Program-made: the position numbers and the translations under genes
DNA from: Streptomyces sp. C10-9-1
GTDB lineage: Bacteria; Actinomycetota; Actinomycetes; Streptomycetales; Streptomycetaceae
Length of the DNA: 64,000 nt
NCBI RefSeq assembly: GCF_024497955.1
Contig: NZ_JANHKP010000014.1
Coordinates: 171,616 to 235,615, forward strand
Direction: 5' to 3'
Shown: positions 35,418 through 43,594 of the stretch, one piece after another
Layout: the number at the start of each line of letters is the position of its first letter
How positions within the stretch are numbered: position 1 is the stretch's first letter
The notes under the pieces: model-generated
The model's input: the letters and a program-made list of their open reading frames with translations, nothing else
Databases searched by the model: none
Told to the model about the DNA's origin: nothing

Positions 35418-36230
35418 GTGACGTGTGGCGACGGCCTGGAGACCCTCTTGAACGATCCCATCGATCTGCACGAGACGACCGGGACACAGATCGCACGGCT
35501 CCTCGGCCGGGCGCTCAACTCCTTCGACCTGCCCGATGCGACGGTCGAGCGGCTCGATTCCGCCCTGGCCCACGACAGCTCGCTGCACTCCTCGCACCAC
35601 ACGGCGCGGCTGCACCGCTCGCTGTACCGCCACACCTATCTCCTCGCCGACGGCAGCCCCCTGACCCTCTGGGAGCTCGTGCACACCACGGGTACGCCCG
35701 GCGCGGAGGGGGCGGAGCAGCGCGAGCTCTACGAGGAGGAGTCCGAGGCCCGCCTTGCCGCATCCCGGCTTCCGGCGGGCTTCCCGGGCTTCGCCGAGAA
35801 CAGGCCGGGCTCCTTCGACGACGGCCTCTCCCCGGACCTGGACACCGGGCTGGAACTCCTCTCCTCCCTGCTGACACCGGCACCGGCCCCTCTCCCTCCG
35901 GTGTACGTCCTCGACGATTCGGCGGACCACGCCCGGCGTGTGCTGCGCCGCGCGGAGAACCGAGACCGGCCCGGTGAGCGGACCGCTCGGCGCCTGCGGT
36001 CAGCCTTCGCCCACCACATCACCCAGGTCTTCGGGCGCCAGTACCGCGTGGGAGGCAAGGACGCGGGGTTCACCCTCTACGAGCACGCGTTCCTGCTGCT
36101 GGACGGCACGGAGACCAGCCTCTGGGAGATCGAGCACACGGCGACGCCTGACGGCCGCCACATGTGCGAGGTCTACGAGCGGGAGGGGGCGGCACGGCAG
36201 GCGATGGAGCTGCGCGCACGGGTCCGCTGA
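35418..36230 (+). CDS. DUF6227-type Streptomyces protein with internal duplication
   Basis: About 270 residues with no known function. Two halves look alike: residues about 15-110 (RLLGRALNSF, ALAHDSSLHSS, LYRHTYLLADGSPLTLWELV) and about 165-265 (RVLRRAENRD, AFAHHITQVF, LYEHAFLLLDGTETSLWEIE), each followed by an H-T-x-T-P and a Y-E-x-E segment. Between them lies an acidic, Pro-rich linker. The start is uncertain: GTG 35418 is used here, while TTG 35448 has GGAG eight bases upstream. A TTGACC at 35373 and TACGTT at 35399 (20-bp spacer) make a weak promoter candidate that would favour the later start. Confidence 0.7.
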   Translation: MTCGDGLETLLNDPIDLHETTGTQIARLLGRALNSFDLPDATVERLDSALAHDSSLHSSHHTARLHRSLYRHTYLLADGSPLTLWELVHTTGTPGAEGAEQRELYEEESEARLAASRLPAGFPGFAENRPGSFDDGLSPDLDTGLELLSSLLTPAPAPLPPVYVLDDSADHARRVLRRAENRDRPGERTARRLRSAFAHHITQVFGRQYRVGGKDAGFTLYEHAFLLLDGTETSLWEIEHTATPDGRHMCEVYEREGAARQAMELRARVR

Positions 36231-36316
36231 CCCGCGGGTGACCGGCCCGGGTGCCGCGTCCTCGGGCTTCCGGCTCGCCCGTGGGCCCGTGCACGTACGG
36301 GGGACGGGCCACGGCA

Positions 36317-36353
36317 CGGTGTGCCCGCCCGGCCGGGCCGGGCGGGCACACCG
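36317..36353. terminator. Bidirectional hairpin terminator
   Basis: A perfect 17-bp stem (36317-36333 with 36337-36353) and a 3-nt loop, between the converging DUF6227 gene and the MFS gene. Confidence 0.75.
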
Positions 36354-36379
36354 CGGGACCATCGGCAGCGGCAGGGCCC

Positions 36380-37957
36380 TCAGCCGACGAGTGTCGCTTC
36401 CGGTTCGGCCGTCTCCTCCGCCGCGTCCGGGCGCGCCGGGGTCCCGCCCGCCGTCGTCCCGGCCTCCGCACCCGTTCCCGCGACCGAGTTCGCGCCCTCC
36501 GCCTCCGGACGGTGCCCGTTCCGGGCAGGGAGGGCGAACATCACCACGAAGATGACACCGAGCACCGCGACCACCCACCACAGGGAGTGCTGGAAGCCCT
36601 CCAGGTACGAGGCGCGCAGTGCGGGCGGCGCCGCCCGCTCGTCGACCTTTCCGAAGAAGACCACCGAGACCAGTCCGAGTCCGAGCGCGTTGCCCATCTG
36701 GGCGGTCGTGTTGACCAGACCGGAAGCCGACCCGGCATGCTCCCGCGGGACTTCGGAGAGCACCGCGTCCGTCAGCGGGGCGACGATCAGTCCCATGCCG
36801 GTGCCCATCACGACCAGCGGCAGTGCCATCTGCCAGGACTGGACGGCCATGCCGTAGCGGTCGGCCTCCCAGAGGTAGAGCAGCAGTCCGACCGCCATCG
36901 TCAGGGCTCCCGCCTGGAGCACCTTCCGTCCGTAGCGCGGCACCAGCATCTGGACCGAGACACCGGCCGCCACCGACACCGCGAGGGAGAACGGCACCCC
37001 GGTCAGTCCCGCACGCAGAGGTGTCCACCCCAGCCCGTACTGCATGTACAGCGTCCAGACGAGGAAGTAGATGCCCAGGGCCACGCCGAAGGTCAGCTGC
37101 ACGGCGATACCGGCGGCGAAGCTCTTCACCCGGAACAGCGACAGCTCGACCAGCGGGGAGCCGTCCTTGCGGGCCTTGTACCGCTCGTAGGCGGTGAACA
37201 GCGCGAACACCGGCACGCTGCCGGCCATGCAGAGGTGCCCCCAGAGCGGCCAGTCCAGCTCCCTGCCCCGGGTGAGGGGGTAGACGAGCATCAGCAGCGC
37301 GAGCGTCACGAGGGCGACGCCGACGAGGTCGAGCCGCAGGGCCTTCGGCGCCCGGGACTCGCTGATGAACCGGCGCCCCAGCAGGATGCCCGCGACACCG
37401 ACCGGGAGGTTGATCAGGAAGATCGGCCGCCAGCCGAGGCCGAAGAGGTCCCACTGCGTCAGCAGGGCTCCCAGCAGCGGCCCTGAGACCGCTCCGAGGC
37501 CGACGACGGCGCCGAACAGGCCGAAGACCTTTCCGCGTTCGTGCGCCGGGAAGGTGACATGGACGATGGCGAGCACCTGCGGCACCATCAACGCGGCCGA
37601 GGCACCCTGTATCAGCCGCGCGGCGACCAGGGTCCCGGAGTCCGGGGCGAGCCCGCAGAGTGCGGACGACAGGGTGAACACGGTGATGCCGATCAGGAAC
37701 AGCCGCTTGCGCCCGTAGATGTCGCCGAGGCGCCCACCGGTGATCAGGCCGGCGGCGAAGGCGAGGGCGTACCCGGCGGTGATCCACTGGATCGCGCCGA
37801 ACGAGGCCCCCAGGTCCCGCTCGATGCTCGGAATGGCGATGTTGACGATGGTGGCGTCGACCAGGTCCATGAACGCGGCGGTCATGACGATGGCGAGCGC
37901 GATCCATCTCCGGCGGTCCGATGCCGTCCCCGTGACGGCGGGCTGCTGTGAACTCAT
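36380..37957 (-). CDS. MFS drug exporter (DHA2 family, 14 TM)
   Basis: A 525-residue EmrB/QacA-type pump. TM1 carries MDLVDATIVNIAIPSIERDL, motif A is GGRLGDIYGRKRLF, and motif C lies in helix 5 (GLGAVSGPLLGALLTQW). A C-terminal Ala/Glu-rich tail of about 40 residues is cytoplasmic. It is divergent from a WYL-domain regulator with only 62 bp between the two starts. That spacing implies a shared control region; an imperfect TAGG-N-CCTA repeat lies near 37978-37996. Confidence 0.92.
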   Translation of the reverse strand: MSSQQPAVTGTASDRRRWIALAIVMTAAFMDLVDATIVNIAIPSIERDLGASFGAIQWITAGYALAFAAGLITGGRLGDIYGRKRLFLIGITVFTLSSALCGLAPDSGTLVAARLIQGASAALMVPQVLAIVHVTFPAHERGKVFGLFGAVVGLGAVSGPLLGALLTQWDLFGLGWRPIFLINLPVGVAGILLGRRFISESRAPKALRLDLVGVALVTLALLMLVYPLTRGRELDWPLWGHLCMAGSVPVFALFTAYERYKARKDGSPLVELSLFRVKSFAAGIAVQLTFGVALGIYFLVWTLYMQYGLGWTPLRAGLTGVPFSLAVSVAAGVSVQMLVPRYGRKVLQAGALTMAVGLLLYLWEADRYGMAVQSWQMALPLVVMGTGMGLIVAPLTDAVLSEVPREHAGSASGLVNTTAQMGNALGLGLVSVVFFGKVDERAAPPALRASYLEGFQHSLWWVVAVLGVIFVVMFALPARNGHRPEAEGANSVAGTGAEAGTTAGGTPARPDAAEETAEPEATLVG

Positions 37958-38019
37958 GCCGGAAGTCTGGTGGCCGTGTAGGTCTGATCATGTCCTAGTT
38001 GTGCCGCATCCTGGAGCGC

Positions 38020-38988
38020 ATGGCGGACACACCGGCACGGCTCCTGCACCTGCTCTCACTGCTCCAGACACCCCGCGAGTGGCCCGGCAGCGAGCTCGCC
38101 GAACGACTGGCGGTCAGCCCGCGCACCATCCGCCGGGACATCGACCGCCTGCGTGCGCTCGGCTACCCGGTGGAGGCGAGCAAGGGTGCCGAGGGCGGCT
38201 ACCGGCTGGTCGCCGGTGCGGCGATGCCGCCCCTCCTCCTGGACGACGAGGAGGCGGTGGCCATCGCCGTGGGCCTGCGCGCCGGGGCGGGCCATGCCAT
38301 CGAGGGGATCGAGGAGGCGGCGGTCCGCGCGCTGGCCAAGCTGGAGCAGGTGCTGCCCTCCCGGCTGCGGCACCGGGTGAGCGTGCTCCAGGGGGCGACC
38401 CTGGCGCTCACCCGAGGCGACGGACCGCGGATCGACCCCAGCACGCTGACGGTGACGGCAGGCGCGGTCACGAACCGCGAGCGCCTGCGCTTCGCCTACC
38501 GGGCGGGGGACGGGGCGCAGACGCGGCGGCAGGTCGAGCCGTACCGCCTGGTGTCCACGGGACACCGCTGGTACCTGGTCGCCTACGACCTCCAGCGGGA
38601 GGCATGGCGCACCTTCCGGATGGACCGGGTGACGGAACCCTTCGCCACGGGGGCGCGCTTCACTCCGCGCGACGCTCCGGTGGGCGATGCGGTGGAACTG
38701 CTCAACCACACGATGTCGCGCCTGCAGCGGGAGCGGGAGCTGGACGTCGTCTTCGACGCCCCGGCGTCCCGGGTGGCGTCCCGGCTCCCCGGGCACCTGG
38801 GCACGCCGGTGGCCCTCGGCGGTGACCGGTGCCGCCTGCGCTGCCGCTCGACGGACACCGTGGAGTGGCTGGCCCTGCGACTCGCCCTGGTGGACTGCGA
38901 GTTCACCGTCCACGGCCCACCGGAGCTGACCGCGCACATGGCGGAGCTGTCCGGGCGCCTGTCGCGTGCCGCTTCCGGGGGAGGCTGA
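38020..38988 (+). CDS. WYL-domain transcriptional regulator (DeoR-type HTH)
   Basis: A 322-residue regulator. The N-terminal winged HTH (MADTPARLLHLLSLLQTPRE, then GSELAERLAVSPRTIRRDID) is followed by a WYL domain, whose core is QVEPYRLVSTGHRWYLVAYD (residues about 165-185), and a WCX C-terminal part. The WYL domain binds an unknown ligand. ATG 38020 has GGAG six bases upstream; a TTG at 37999 is also in frame. It is divergent from the MFS pump and probably controls it. Confidence 0.9.
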   Translation: MADTPARLLHLLSLLQTPREWPGSELAERLAVSPRTIRRDIDRLRALGYPVEASKGAEGGYRLVAGAAMPPLLLDDEEAVAIAVGLRAGAGHAIEGIEEAAVRALAKLEQVLPSRLRHRVSVLQGATLALTRGDGPRIDPSTLTVTAGAVTNRERLRFAYRAGDGAQTRRQVEPYRLVSTGHRWYLVAYDLQREAWRTFRMDRVTEPFATGARFTPRDAPVGDAVELLNHTMSRLQRERELDVVFDAPASRVASRLPGHLGTPVALGGDRCRLRCRSTDTVEWLALRLALVDCEFTVHGPPELTAHMAELSGRLSRAASGGG

Positions 38989-39197
38989 CGCTCGGTCCCG
39001 CCGGGAGGCCGTCCGCCCCGCCGGCCGCCGGGCCGCCTCCCGGCGGTCCGCGCCGACGCAGCAGAGCCGACGCAGGAGACGCGGGCCGACGCCCGTGCGG
39101 ACGGGGCCGCTCGGGCAGGCGCGGGTCCGCAGAGGCAGGGCACCGGTTCCCCGAGGACCGCGCGGCGCCCCGGTCGGCACGGCTCCCGGCCGCGAGG

Positions 39198-40193
39198 TCA
39201 GGCCGCGGCGTCGAACCCGGTGTCGCGGGCCATCTTCTTCAGTTCCAGCAGCGCGTGCTTCTCGATCTGGCGGATCCTCTCGCGGGTGAGGCCGTGCTCC
39301 TTGCCGACCTCGGTGAGGGTGCGCTCCCGGCCGTCCTCAATGCCGTACCGCATCCGGATGATGGAGGCCGTGCGGTGGTCCAGCTTGTCGATGAGGTCGT
39401 CGAGCTCCTCGCTGCGCAGCAGGGTGAGCACCGACTGCTCCGGTGAGACGGCGGAGGTGTCCTCCAGCAGGTCGCCGAACTGGGTCTCGCCCGCGTCGTC
39501 CACGGACATGTTCAGGCTGACCGGGTCGCGGGCCCAGTCGAGGACGTCGGTGACCCGCTCGGGGGTGGACCCCAGGTCCTCGGCGATCTCCGCCGCCTCC
39601 GGCTCCCTGCCGTGCTCGCGGTTGAACTCACGCTGTACGCGCCGGATGCGCCCCAGCTCCTCGACCAGGTGGACGGGGAGCCGGATCGTGCGGGACTGGT
39701 CCGCTATGGACCGGGTGATCGCCTGGCGGATCCACCACGTGGCATAGGTGGAGAACTTGAAGCCCTTGGCGTAGTCGAACTTCTCGACGGCGCGCACCAA
39801 GCCCGCGTTGCCCTCCTGGATCAGGTCGAGCAGCGGCAGCCCGCTGCGCGGGTAGCGCCGGGCGACGGCGACCACCAGACGGAGATTGGAGCGGATGAAG
39901 ACGTCCTTGGCCCGCTCACCGGCCTCCGCGAGCGCCTCTAGCTCCTCCCTGGACGCCTCGCTCGCGGTCTCGGCCCCGCCGTCGAGGATCTGGCGGGCGT
40001 AGACGCCCGCCTCGATGGTCTGGGACAGCTCGACCTCCTTGGCTGCGTCGAGCAGCGGCGTGCGCGCGATCTCGTCGAGGTACATGCCGACCAGGTCGCG
40101 GTCGGCGATCTCCCCGCTCACGGCGCGAGCGCTGCCTGCCCGGTCGGTCCCTGCGGACTCGGACTGCCGACGGGCGACGGCACGGGTTGCCAT
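39198..40193 (-). CDS. hrdD: Principal-like (group 2) RNA polymerase sigma factor HrdD
   Basis: A 331-residue sigma-70 family factor. Region 1.2 is GEIADRDLVGMYLDEIARTP. Region 2 includes LRLVVAVARRYPRSGLPLLD and the -10 reading segment FSTYATWWIRQAITRSIADQ. Region 3 is RLPVHLVEELGRIRR, and region 4.2 is LTEVGKEHGLTRERIRQIEK. The N-terminus MATRAVARRQ and the lack of the long N-terminal extension of HrdB identify HrdD. In S. coelicolor hrdD is dispensable and transcribed from sigma-R- and sigma-E-dependent promoters. The upstream region here carries a perfect sigma-R match. ATG 40193 has AAGGGAG upstream. Confidence 0.9.
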   Translation of the reverse strand: MATRAVARRQSESAGTDRAGSARAVSGEIADRDLVGMYLDEIARTPLLDAAKEVELSQTIEAGVYARQILDGGAETASEASREELEALAEAGERAKDVFIRSNLRLVVAVARRYPRSGLPLLDLIQEGNAGLVRAVEKFDYAKGFKFSTYATWWIRQAITRSIADQSRTIRLPVHLVEELGRIRRVQREFNREHGREPEAAEIAEDLGSTPERVTDVLDWARDPVSLNMSVDDAGETQFGDLLEDTSAVSPEQSVLTLLRSEELDDLIDKLDHRTASIIRMRYGIEDGRERTLTEVGKEHGLTRERIRQIEKHALLELKKMARDTGFDAAA

Positions 40194-40254
40194 GCGAGCT
40201 CCCTTGCTGAGTAGGTCGCGACACCCTCCCGGGTGCCCTGCATCCGATGGAAAC

Positions 40255-40280
40255 AACGACTGGAATCAGGACAGAATTCC
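40255..40280 (-). promoter_or_regulatory. Sigma-R-type promoter of hrdD
   Basis: Read on the minus strand: GGAAT (40280-40276), 18 bases, GTT (40257-40255). This is the exact sigma-R consensus GGAAT-N18-GTT. Transcription would start near 40248, giving a leader of about 55 bases. It agrees with the known thiol-stress control of hrdD. Confidence 0.75.
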
Positions 40281-40281
40281 C

Positions 40282-40693
40282 ATGCGGTACATGGATTTCC
40301 GCGATCATGCAGTACCCTGTGCGCCCGATCCGGCGCGACCGGTATCACTTCGGGCCGCGGACGTGCAGGTCAGCCCCTCACGGGCGCCGATCGGCGGCTC
40401 CGGGCACCGCACCGGCCGCCACGCCGGGTGAGACTGCCGTCACACCCCCGGCGCCGTCGCGGGGGCCGCATCGAGCCCCGGACCACATCGTCCGCGGGCG
40501 CCCCTCTCCCCTGAAGACGGCTCCCGCCGCCCTCTGGTTGCTGAGGCTGCCCACTGCGCGGCGGAGGATTCACCCCGTCCCGCGCCCCCACCGCATCCGC
40601 ACGCCGGACACCCCCGCGCGACTCCGCCGCCCCTCCACCCGCACCGGGTCGCCCGCCGGACACGGGAAGGGGCGAGGAAGCGGCACAGGACGG
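40282..40693. other. Gene-free region upstream of hrdD
   Basis: About 410 bases between the hrdD promoter and the terminator of the converging-side MFS gene. No supported ORF, RNA gene or repeat was seen. A second (sigma-E-type) hrdD promoter may be here but could not be identified with confidence. Confidence 0.3.
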
Positions 40694-40744
40694 CCGCGGG
40701 CCCGGTCCGGAAGAGCCGCATGCTCTTCCGGACCGGGCCCGCGG
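40694..40744 (-). terminator. Strong hairpin terminator after MFS gene
   Basis: A perfect 22-bp stem (40694-40715 with 40723-40744) and a 7-nt loop (CCGCATG), 29 bases beyond the MFS stop codon. Confidence 0.85.
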
Positions 40745-40772
40745 TGGTGTGGGTGCGCTCGGGCCGCCGGGC

Positions 40773-42296
40773 TCAGTGCGCGACGACCGGAACCGGCACC
40801 TCCCCCTCGGTGCCCTCGTCGGCGCCGCCGCCGGCGACGGTCCGGCCCGCCCCGGGGCGTCCGGTGTTGACGAGCGTCCCGGCGATCGCGGCCGCGAGGA
40901 CCAGGATGCCGACCGCCCACCAGATGGCGGACGAGAACCCGTGCACCATGCCCTGGAGCTGGAGCAGCCGGGCGTCGGTCGCGGCGGCGCTGTGCGAGGC
41001 GATGTAGGAGCTGGTGGCGGACGCGGCGATCGTGTTCAGCAGCGCCGTGCCGATCGCTCCGCCCACCTGCTGCGAGGTGTTGACCATGGCCGAGGCCACC
41101 CCGGCGTCGGCCGGGTCGACCCCGTGCGTCGCCAGCGACATCGCCGGCATGAAGGCGGTGCCCATGCCCAGGCCGAGGAGCAGCTGCGCGGGCAGGATGA
41201 GCCCCGCGTAGGAGCTGTCCACGTCCAGCTGGGTGAGCATCAGCATGCCGAGCGCGGCGACGGTGAAGCCGGGGGCCATCAGCAGGCGGGGCGCGACCCG
41301 GGTCATCAGCCGGGCACCGATCTGCGTCGAGCCCGTGATCATGCCCGCGATCATCGGCAGGAAGGCGAATCCGGTCATGACCGGCGAGTAGTCCTTCACC
41401 ACCTGGAGGTAGAAGGTCAGGAAGAGGAACAGCCCGAACATGGCGATCACCGCCAGTCCCAGCGAGAGGTAGACCCCACCGCGGTTGCGCTCGGTCAGCA
41501 CACGCAGCGGCAGCAGCGGCGAGGCGACCTTCGCCTCGGTGGCCACGAACGCCAGCAGCAGCACGGCCGAGGCGACGAACATGCCCACCGTCAGACCGTC
41601 CGACCAGCCCGCGGACTCGGCGCGGGTGAAGCCGTAGACCAGCGCGACCAGACCCAGCGTGGACAGGACCACGCCCGGGATGTCGAGCGGGGAGCGGTTC
41701 CGCGCGCCCGCGGGCTCACGGATCACGAAGTAGGCACCGGCGGCGGCGACGATCGCGAAGGGGATGTTCACGAAGAAGGTCCAGCGCCAGTCGAGGTACT
41801 CGGTGAGGACGCCGCCGAGGATCAGGCCGACGGCGCCGCCGCCGCCCGCGATGGCGCCGTAGATGCCGAAGGCCTTGGCCCGCTCCTTGGCGTCGGTGAA
41901 CATCACGGCCAGCAGCGACAGCGCGGCGGGTGCCAGCAGGGCGCCGAACACGCCCTGCAGGGCACGGGCGCCGAGCATCATCGCCTGGCCCGTCGCCGCG
42001 CCGCCGAGCGCGGAGGCCGCGGCGAAGCCGAGCAGGCCCACCACGAAGGTGCGCTTGCGCCCCCACAGGTCGGCGATCCGGCCGCCGAAGAGGAGCAGCC
42101 CGCCGAAGGCCAGCGCGTAGGCGGTGATGACCCACTGCCGGTTGCCGTCGGAGATCCCCAGGTCCTGCTGGGCGGTCGGGAGGGCGATGTTCACGATCGT
42201 CGCGTCCAGCACCACCATCAGCTGGGCCAGGGCGATGAACACCAGAGCTTTCCAGCGGCTCGGGTCGGGGAGGGAGATTTCAGGGCTTTTCGGCAT
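40773..42296 (-). CDS. MFS drug exporter (DHA2 family, 14 TM)
   Basis: A 507-residue QacA/EmrB-type efflux pump. It begins MPKSPEISLPDPSRWKALVF; TM1 contains LMVVLDATIVNIALPTAQQD, motif A is GGRIADLWGRKRTF, and motif C is GGGGAVGLILGGVLTEY. The start MPKSPE is chosen because the longer frame upstream is intergenic. It lies 229 bp after, and on the same strand as, a TetR gene, with a tandem 18-bp CCGTACGG-containing repeat between them, so it is probably TetR-controlled. Confidence 0.92.
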   Translation of the reverse strand: MPKSPEISLPDPSRWKALVFIALAQLMVVLDATIVNIALPTAQQDLGISDGNRQWVITAYALAFGGLLLFGGRIADLWGRKRTFVVGLLGFAAASALGGAATGQAMMLGARALQGVFGALLAPAALSLLAVMFTDAKERAKAFGIYGAIAGGGGAVGLILGGVLTEYLDWRWTFFVNIPFAIVAAAGAYFVIREPAGARNRSPLDIPGVVLSTLGLVALVYGFTRAESAGWSDGLTVGMFVASAVLLLAFVATEAKVASPLLPLRVLTERNRGGVYLSLGLAVIAMFGLFLFLTFYLQVVKDYSPVMTGFAFLPMIAGMITGSTQIGARLMTRVAPRLLMAPGFTVAALGMLMLTQLDVDSSYAGLILPAQLLLGLGMGTAFMPAMSLATHGVDPADAGVASAMVNTSQQVGGAIGTALLNTIAASATSSYIASHSAAATDARLLQLQGMVHGFSSAIWWAVGILVLAAAIAGTLVNTGRPGAGRTVAGGGADEGTEGEVPVPVVAH

Positions 42297-42466
42297 GATC
42301 TGGCCACCTAGAGAACGTGAAAGGTCACTCGGGAAGAGACGGGAGGTGAGAAGTGGGAGGCGGGAGGGGCGGGTGCCGGGTGGTCCGGCGGGCGTCACGC
42401 CATGGTTCGGGGTGCCCCGGGCAGGGGCAGGGCGGCCGGGAGAGCGCCTACGGCCGGGGGCCGGCG

Positions 42467-42502
42467 GTCCGGCCCCGTACGGTCGTCCGGCCCCGTACGG
42501 TC
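42467..42502. repeat. Tandem 18-bp repeat, candidate operator
   Basis: Two exact head-to-tail copies of GTCCGGCCCCGTACGGTC (42467-42484 and 42485-42502). Each contains the palindrome CCGTACGG. They lie 24 bp beyond the tetR stop and about 170 bp upstream of the MFS start. Confidence 0.55.
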
Positions 42503-42525
42503 CGGCCCGCAGCCCGGGCGGTCGC

Positions 42526-43182
42526 TCACAGGTCGCCCCGCAGGTCGTCGAGGGTCGCGGCGGACCCCGGCAGCTCGGAGCGGGCCGGCGCCTCCAGCCC
42601 GTCCACGAAGAGCTGCAGATGGCGGTGGACGAAGCGGTCCATGTTCGGGCAGGCGGTACCGGGCAGCGGGCGCGTGAGCTGCGAGAGCGCCACCAGCAGG
42701 TCGCCGACCGCGACGTCGGACCGCATCCTGCCGGCCTTCTGAGCCCGCTCCACCAGCCCCTGCACGGCGGCCTCCAGCTCCCCGCGCCCGGCGTGCAGAT
42801 CAGGGTGGTCGGCGTCGAAGGCGCCGGAGAGCATCGGGCACAGGGCGCCGATGCGCTCGTCGGCGGCGGCATGCACGAAGTGCCGCAGGGCCGCGAAGGG
42901 GTCCGCCTCCGTGGCGGCCGCGGATCCGGCCTGCTCGGTGGTGCGGGACATCACCGAGACGACGACCTCGCGCACGAGGTCGCTCCGCTCGGGGAAGTGG
43001 CGGTAGAGCGTGGCGTTGCCGACACCGGCGCGCCGGGCGATCTCGTCGAGCGGGACCTGCGGCCCGTGCTCGACGAACATCTCCCGGGCGGCCGACACGA
43101 TCCGCTCGCGGTTGCGCAGGGCGTCGGCCCTCGGGCGCGGGGTGCGGGTGCTGCGGGACGTCTCGGTGGCTGCGGCGCTCAT
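42526..43182 (-). CDS. TetR family transcriptional regulator
   Basis: A 218-residue repressor. The HTH (residues about 20-66) reads RNRERIVSAAREMFVEHGPQ, then PLDEIARRAGVGNATLYRHF and PERSDLVREV. The C-terminal domain is of the SbtR-like type (PFAALRHFVHAAADERIGAL). It probably represses the DHA2 pump gene downstream. It is the first gene of the pair, with no close upstream gene on the same strand. Confidence 0.92.
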   Translation of the reverse strand: MSAAATETSRSTRTPRPRADALRNRERIVSAAREMFVEHGPQVPLDEIARRAGVGNATLYRHFPERSDLVREVVVSVMSRTTEQAGSAAATEADPFAALRHFVHAAADERIGALCPMLSGAFDADHPDLHAGRGELEAAVQGLVERAQKAGRMRSDVAVGDLLVALSQLTRPLPGTACPNMDRFVHRHLQLFVDGLEAPARSELPGSAATLDDLRGDL

Positions 43183-43594
43183 GTGCTCTCTGTCCTTCCG
43201 GTCGAGCTGCCGACCCGGCCGGGGCGCGGGCGCCCCGTCCTGCGGCCCTCGGCCGGTTCACGGGTCCATCGTGTGCGGTTCGGTGCGGTACTGCCCCGGC
43301 CGCCGCCCGGGAGCCGGGCGCGGCCTTCGCCCCGGAGGACGTCCCCACCGAAGCGGGGACGCCCTCCCCGTTTCGGCGGGCACCATGCCAAACGGGGAAA
43401 GGGTCCCCGGATATTTCCCGCCCGCCATGTGACCCGCGTCACCCGGCGCACCGTCGCGGCGGCCAACCAATCCCACCTGCGGAAAGACCCCTCGAACAGC
43501 CCATTCCGGCGAGCGGCCCGCACTCCGCCGAGCGCAGGCTGACCGCAGAGCGCAGCGAGGGCCGGCCTGCTGCCGCGGAGCCGAAGGTGCGCGC
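43183..43594. other. Gene-free divergent control region
   Basis: About 410 bases between tetR and the secreted protease gene. It contains an imperfect inverted repeat, CCGAAGCGGGG (43348-43358) against CCCCGTTTCGG (43366-43376), with a related AAACGGGG near 43395. It also holds GTGAC-CCGC-GTCAC near 43428-43441. These are plausible regulator sites; no gene is supported. Confidence 0.35.

Noticed and set aside
40755..42311. Plus-strand 520-codon frame opposite the MFS gene
   Set aside because: It is the antisense shadow of the DHA2 exporter and has no domain.
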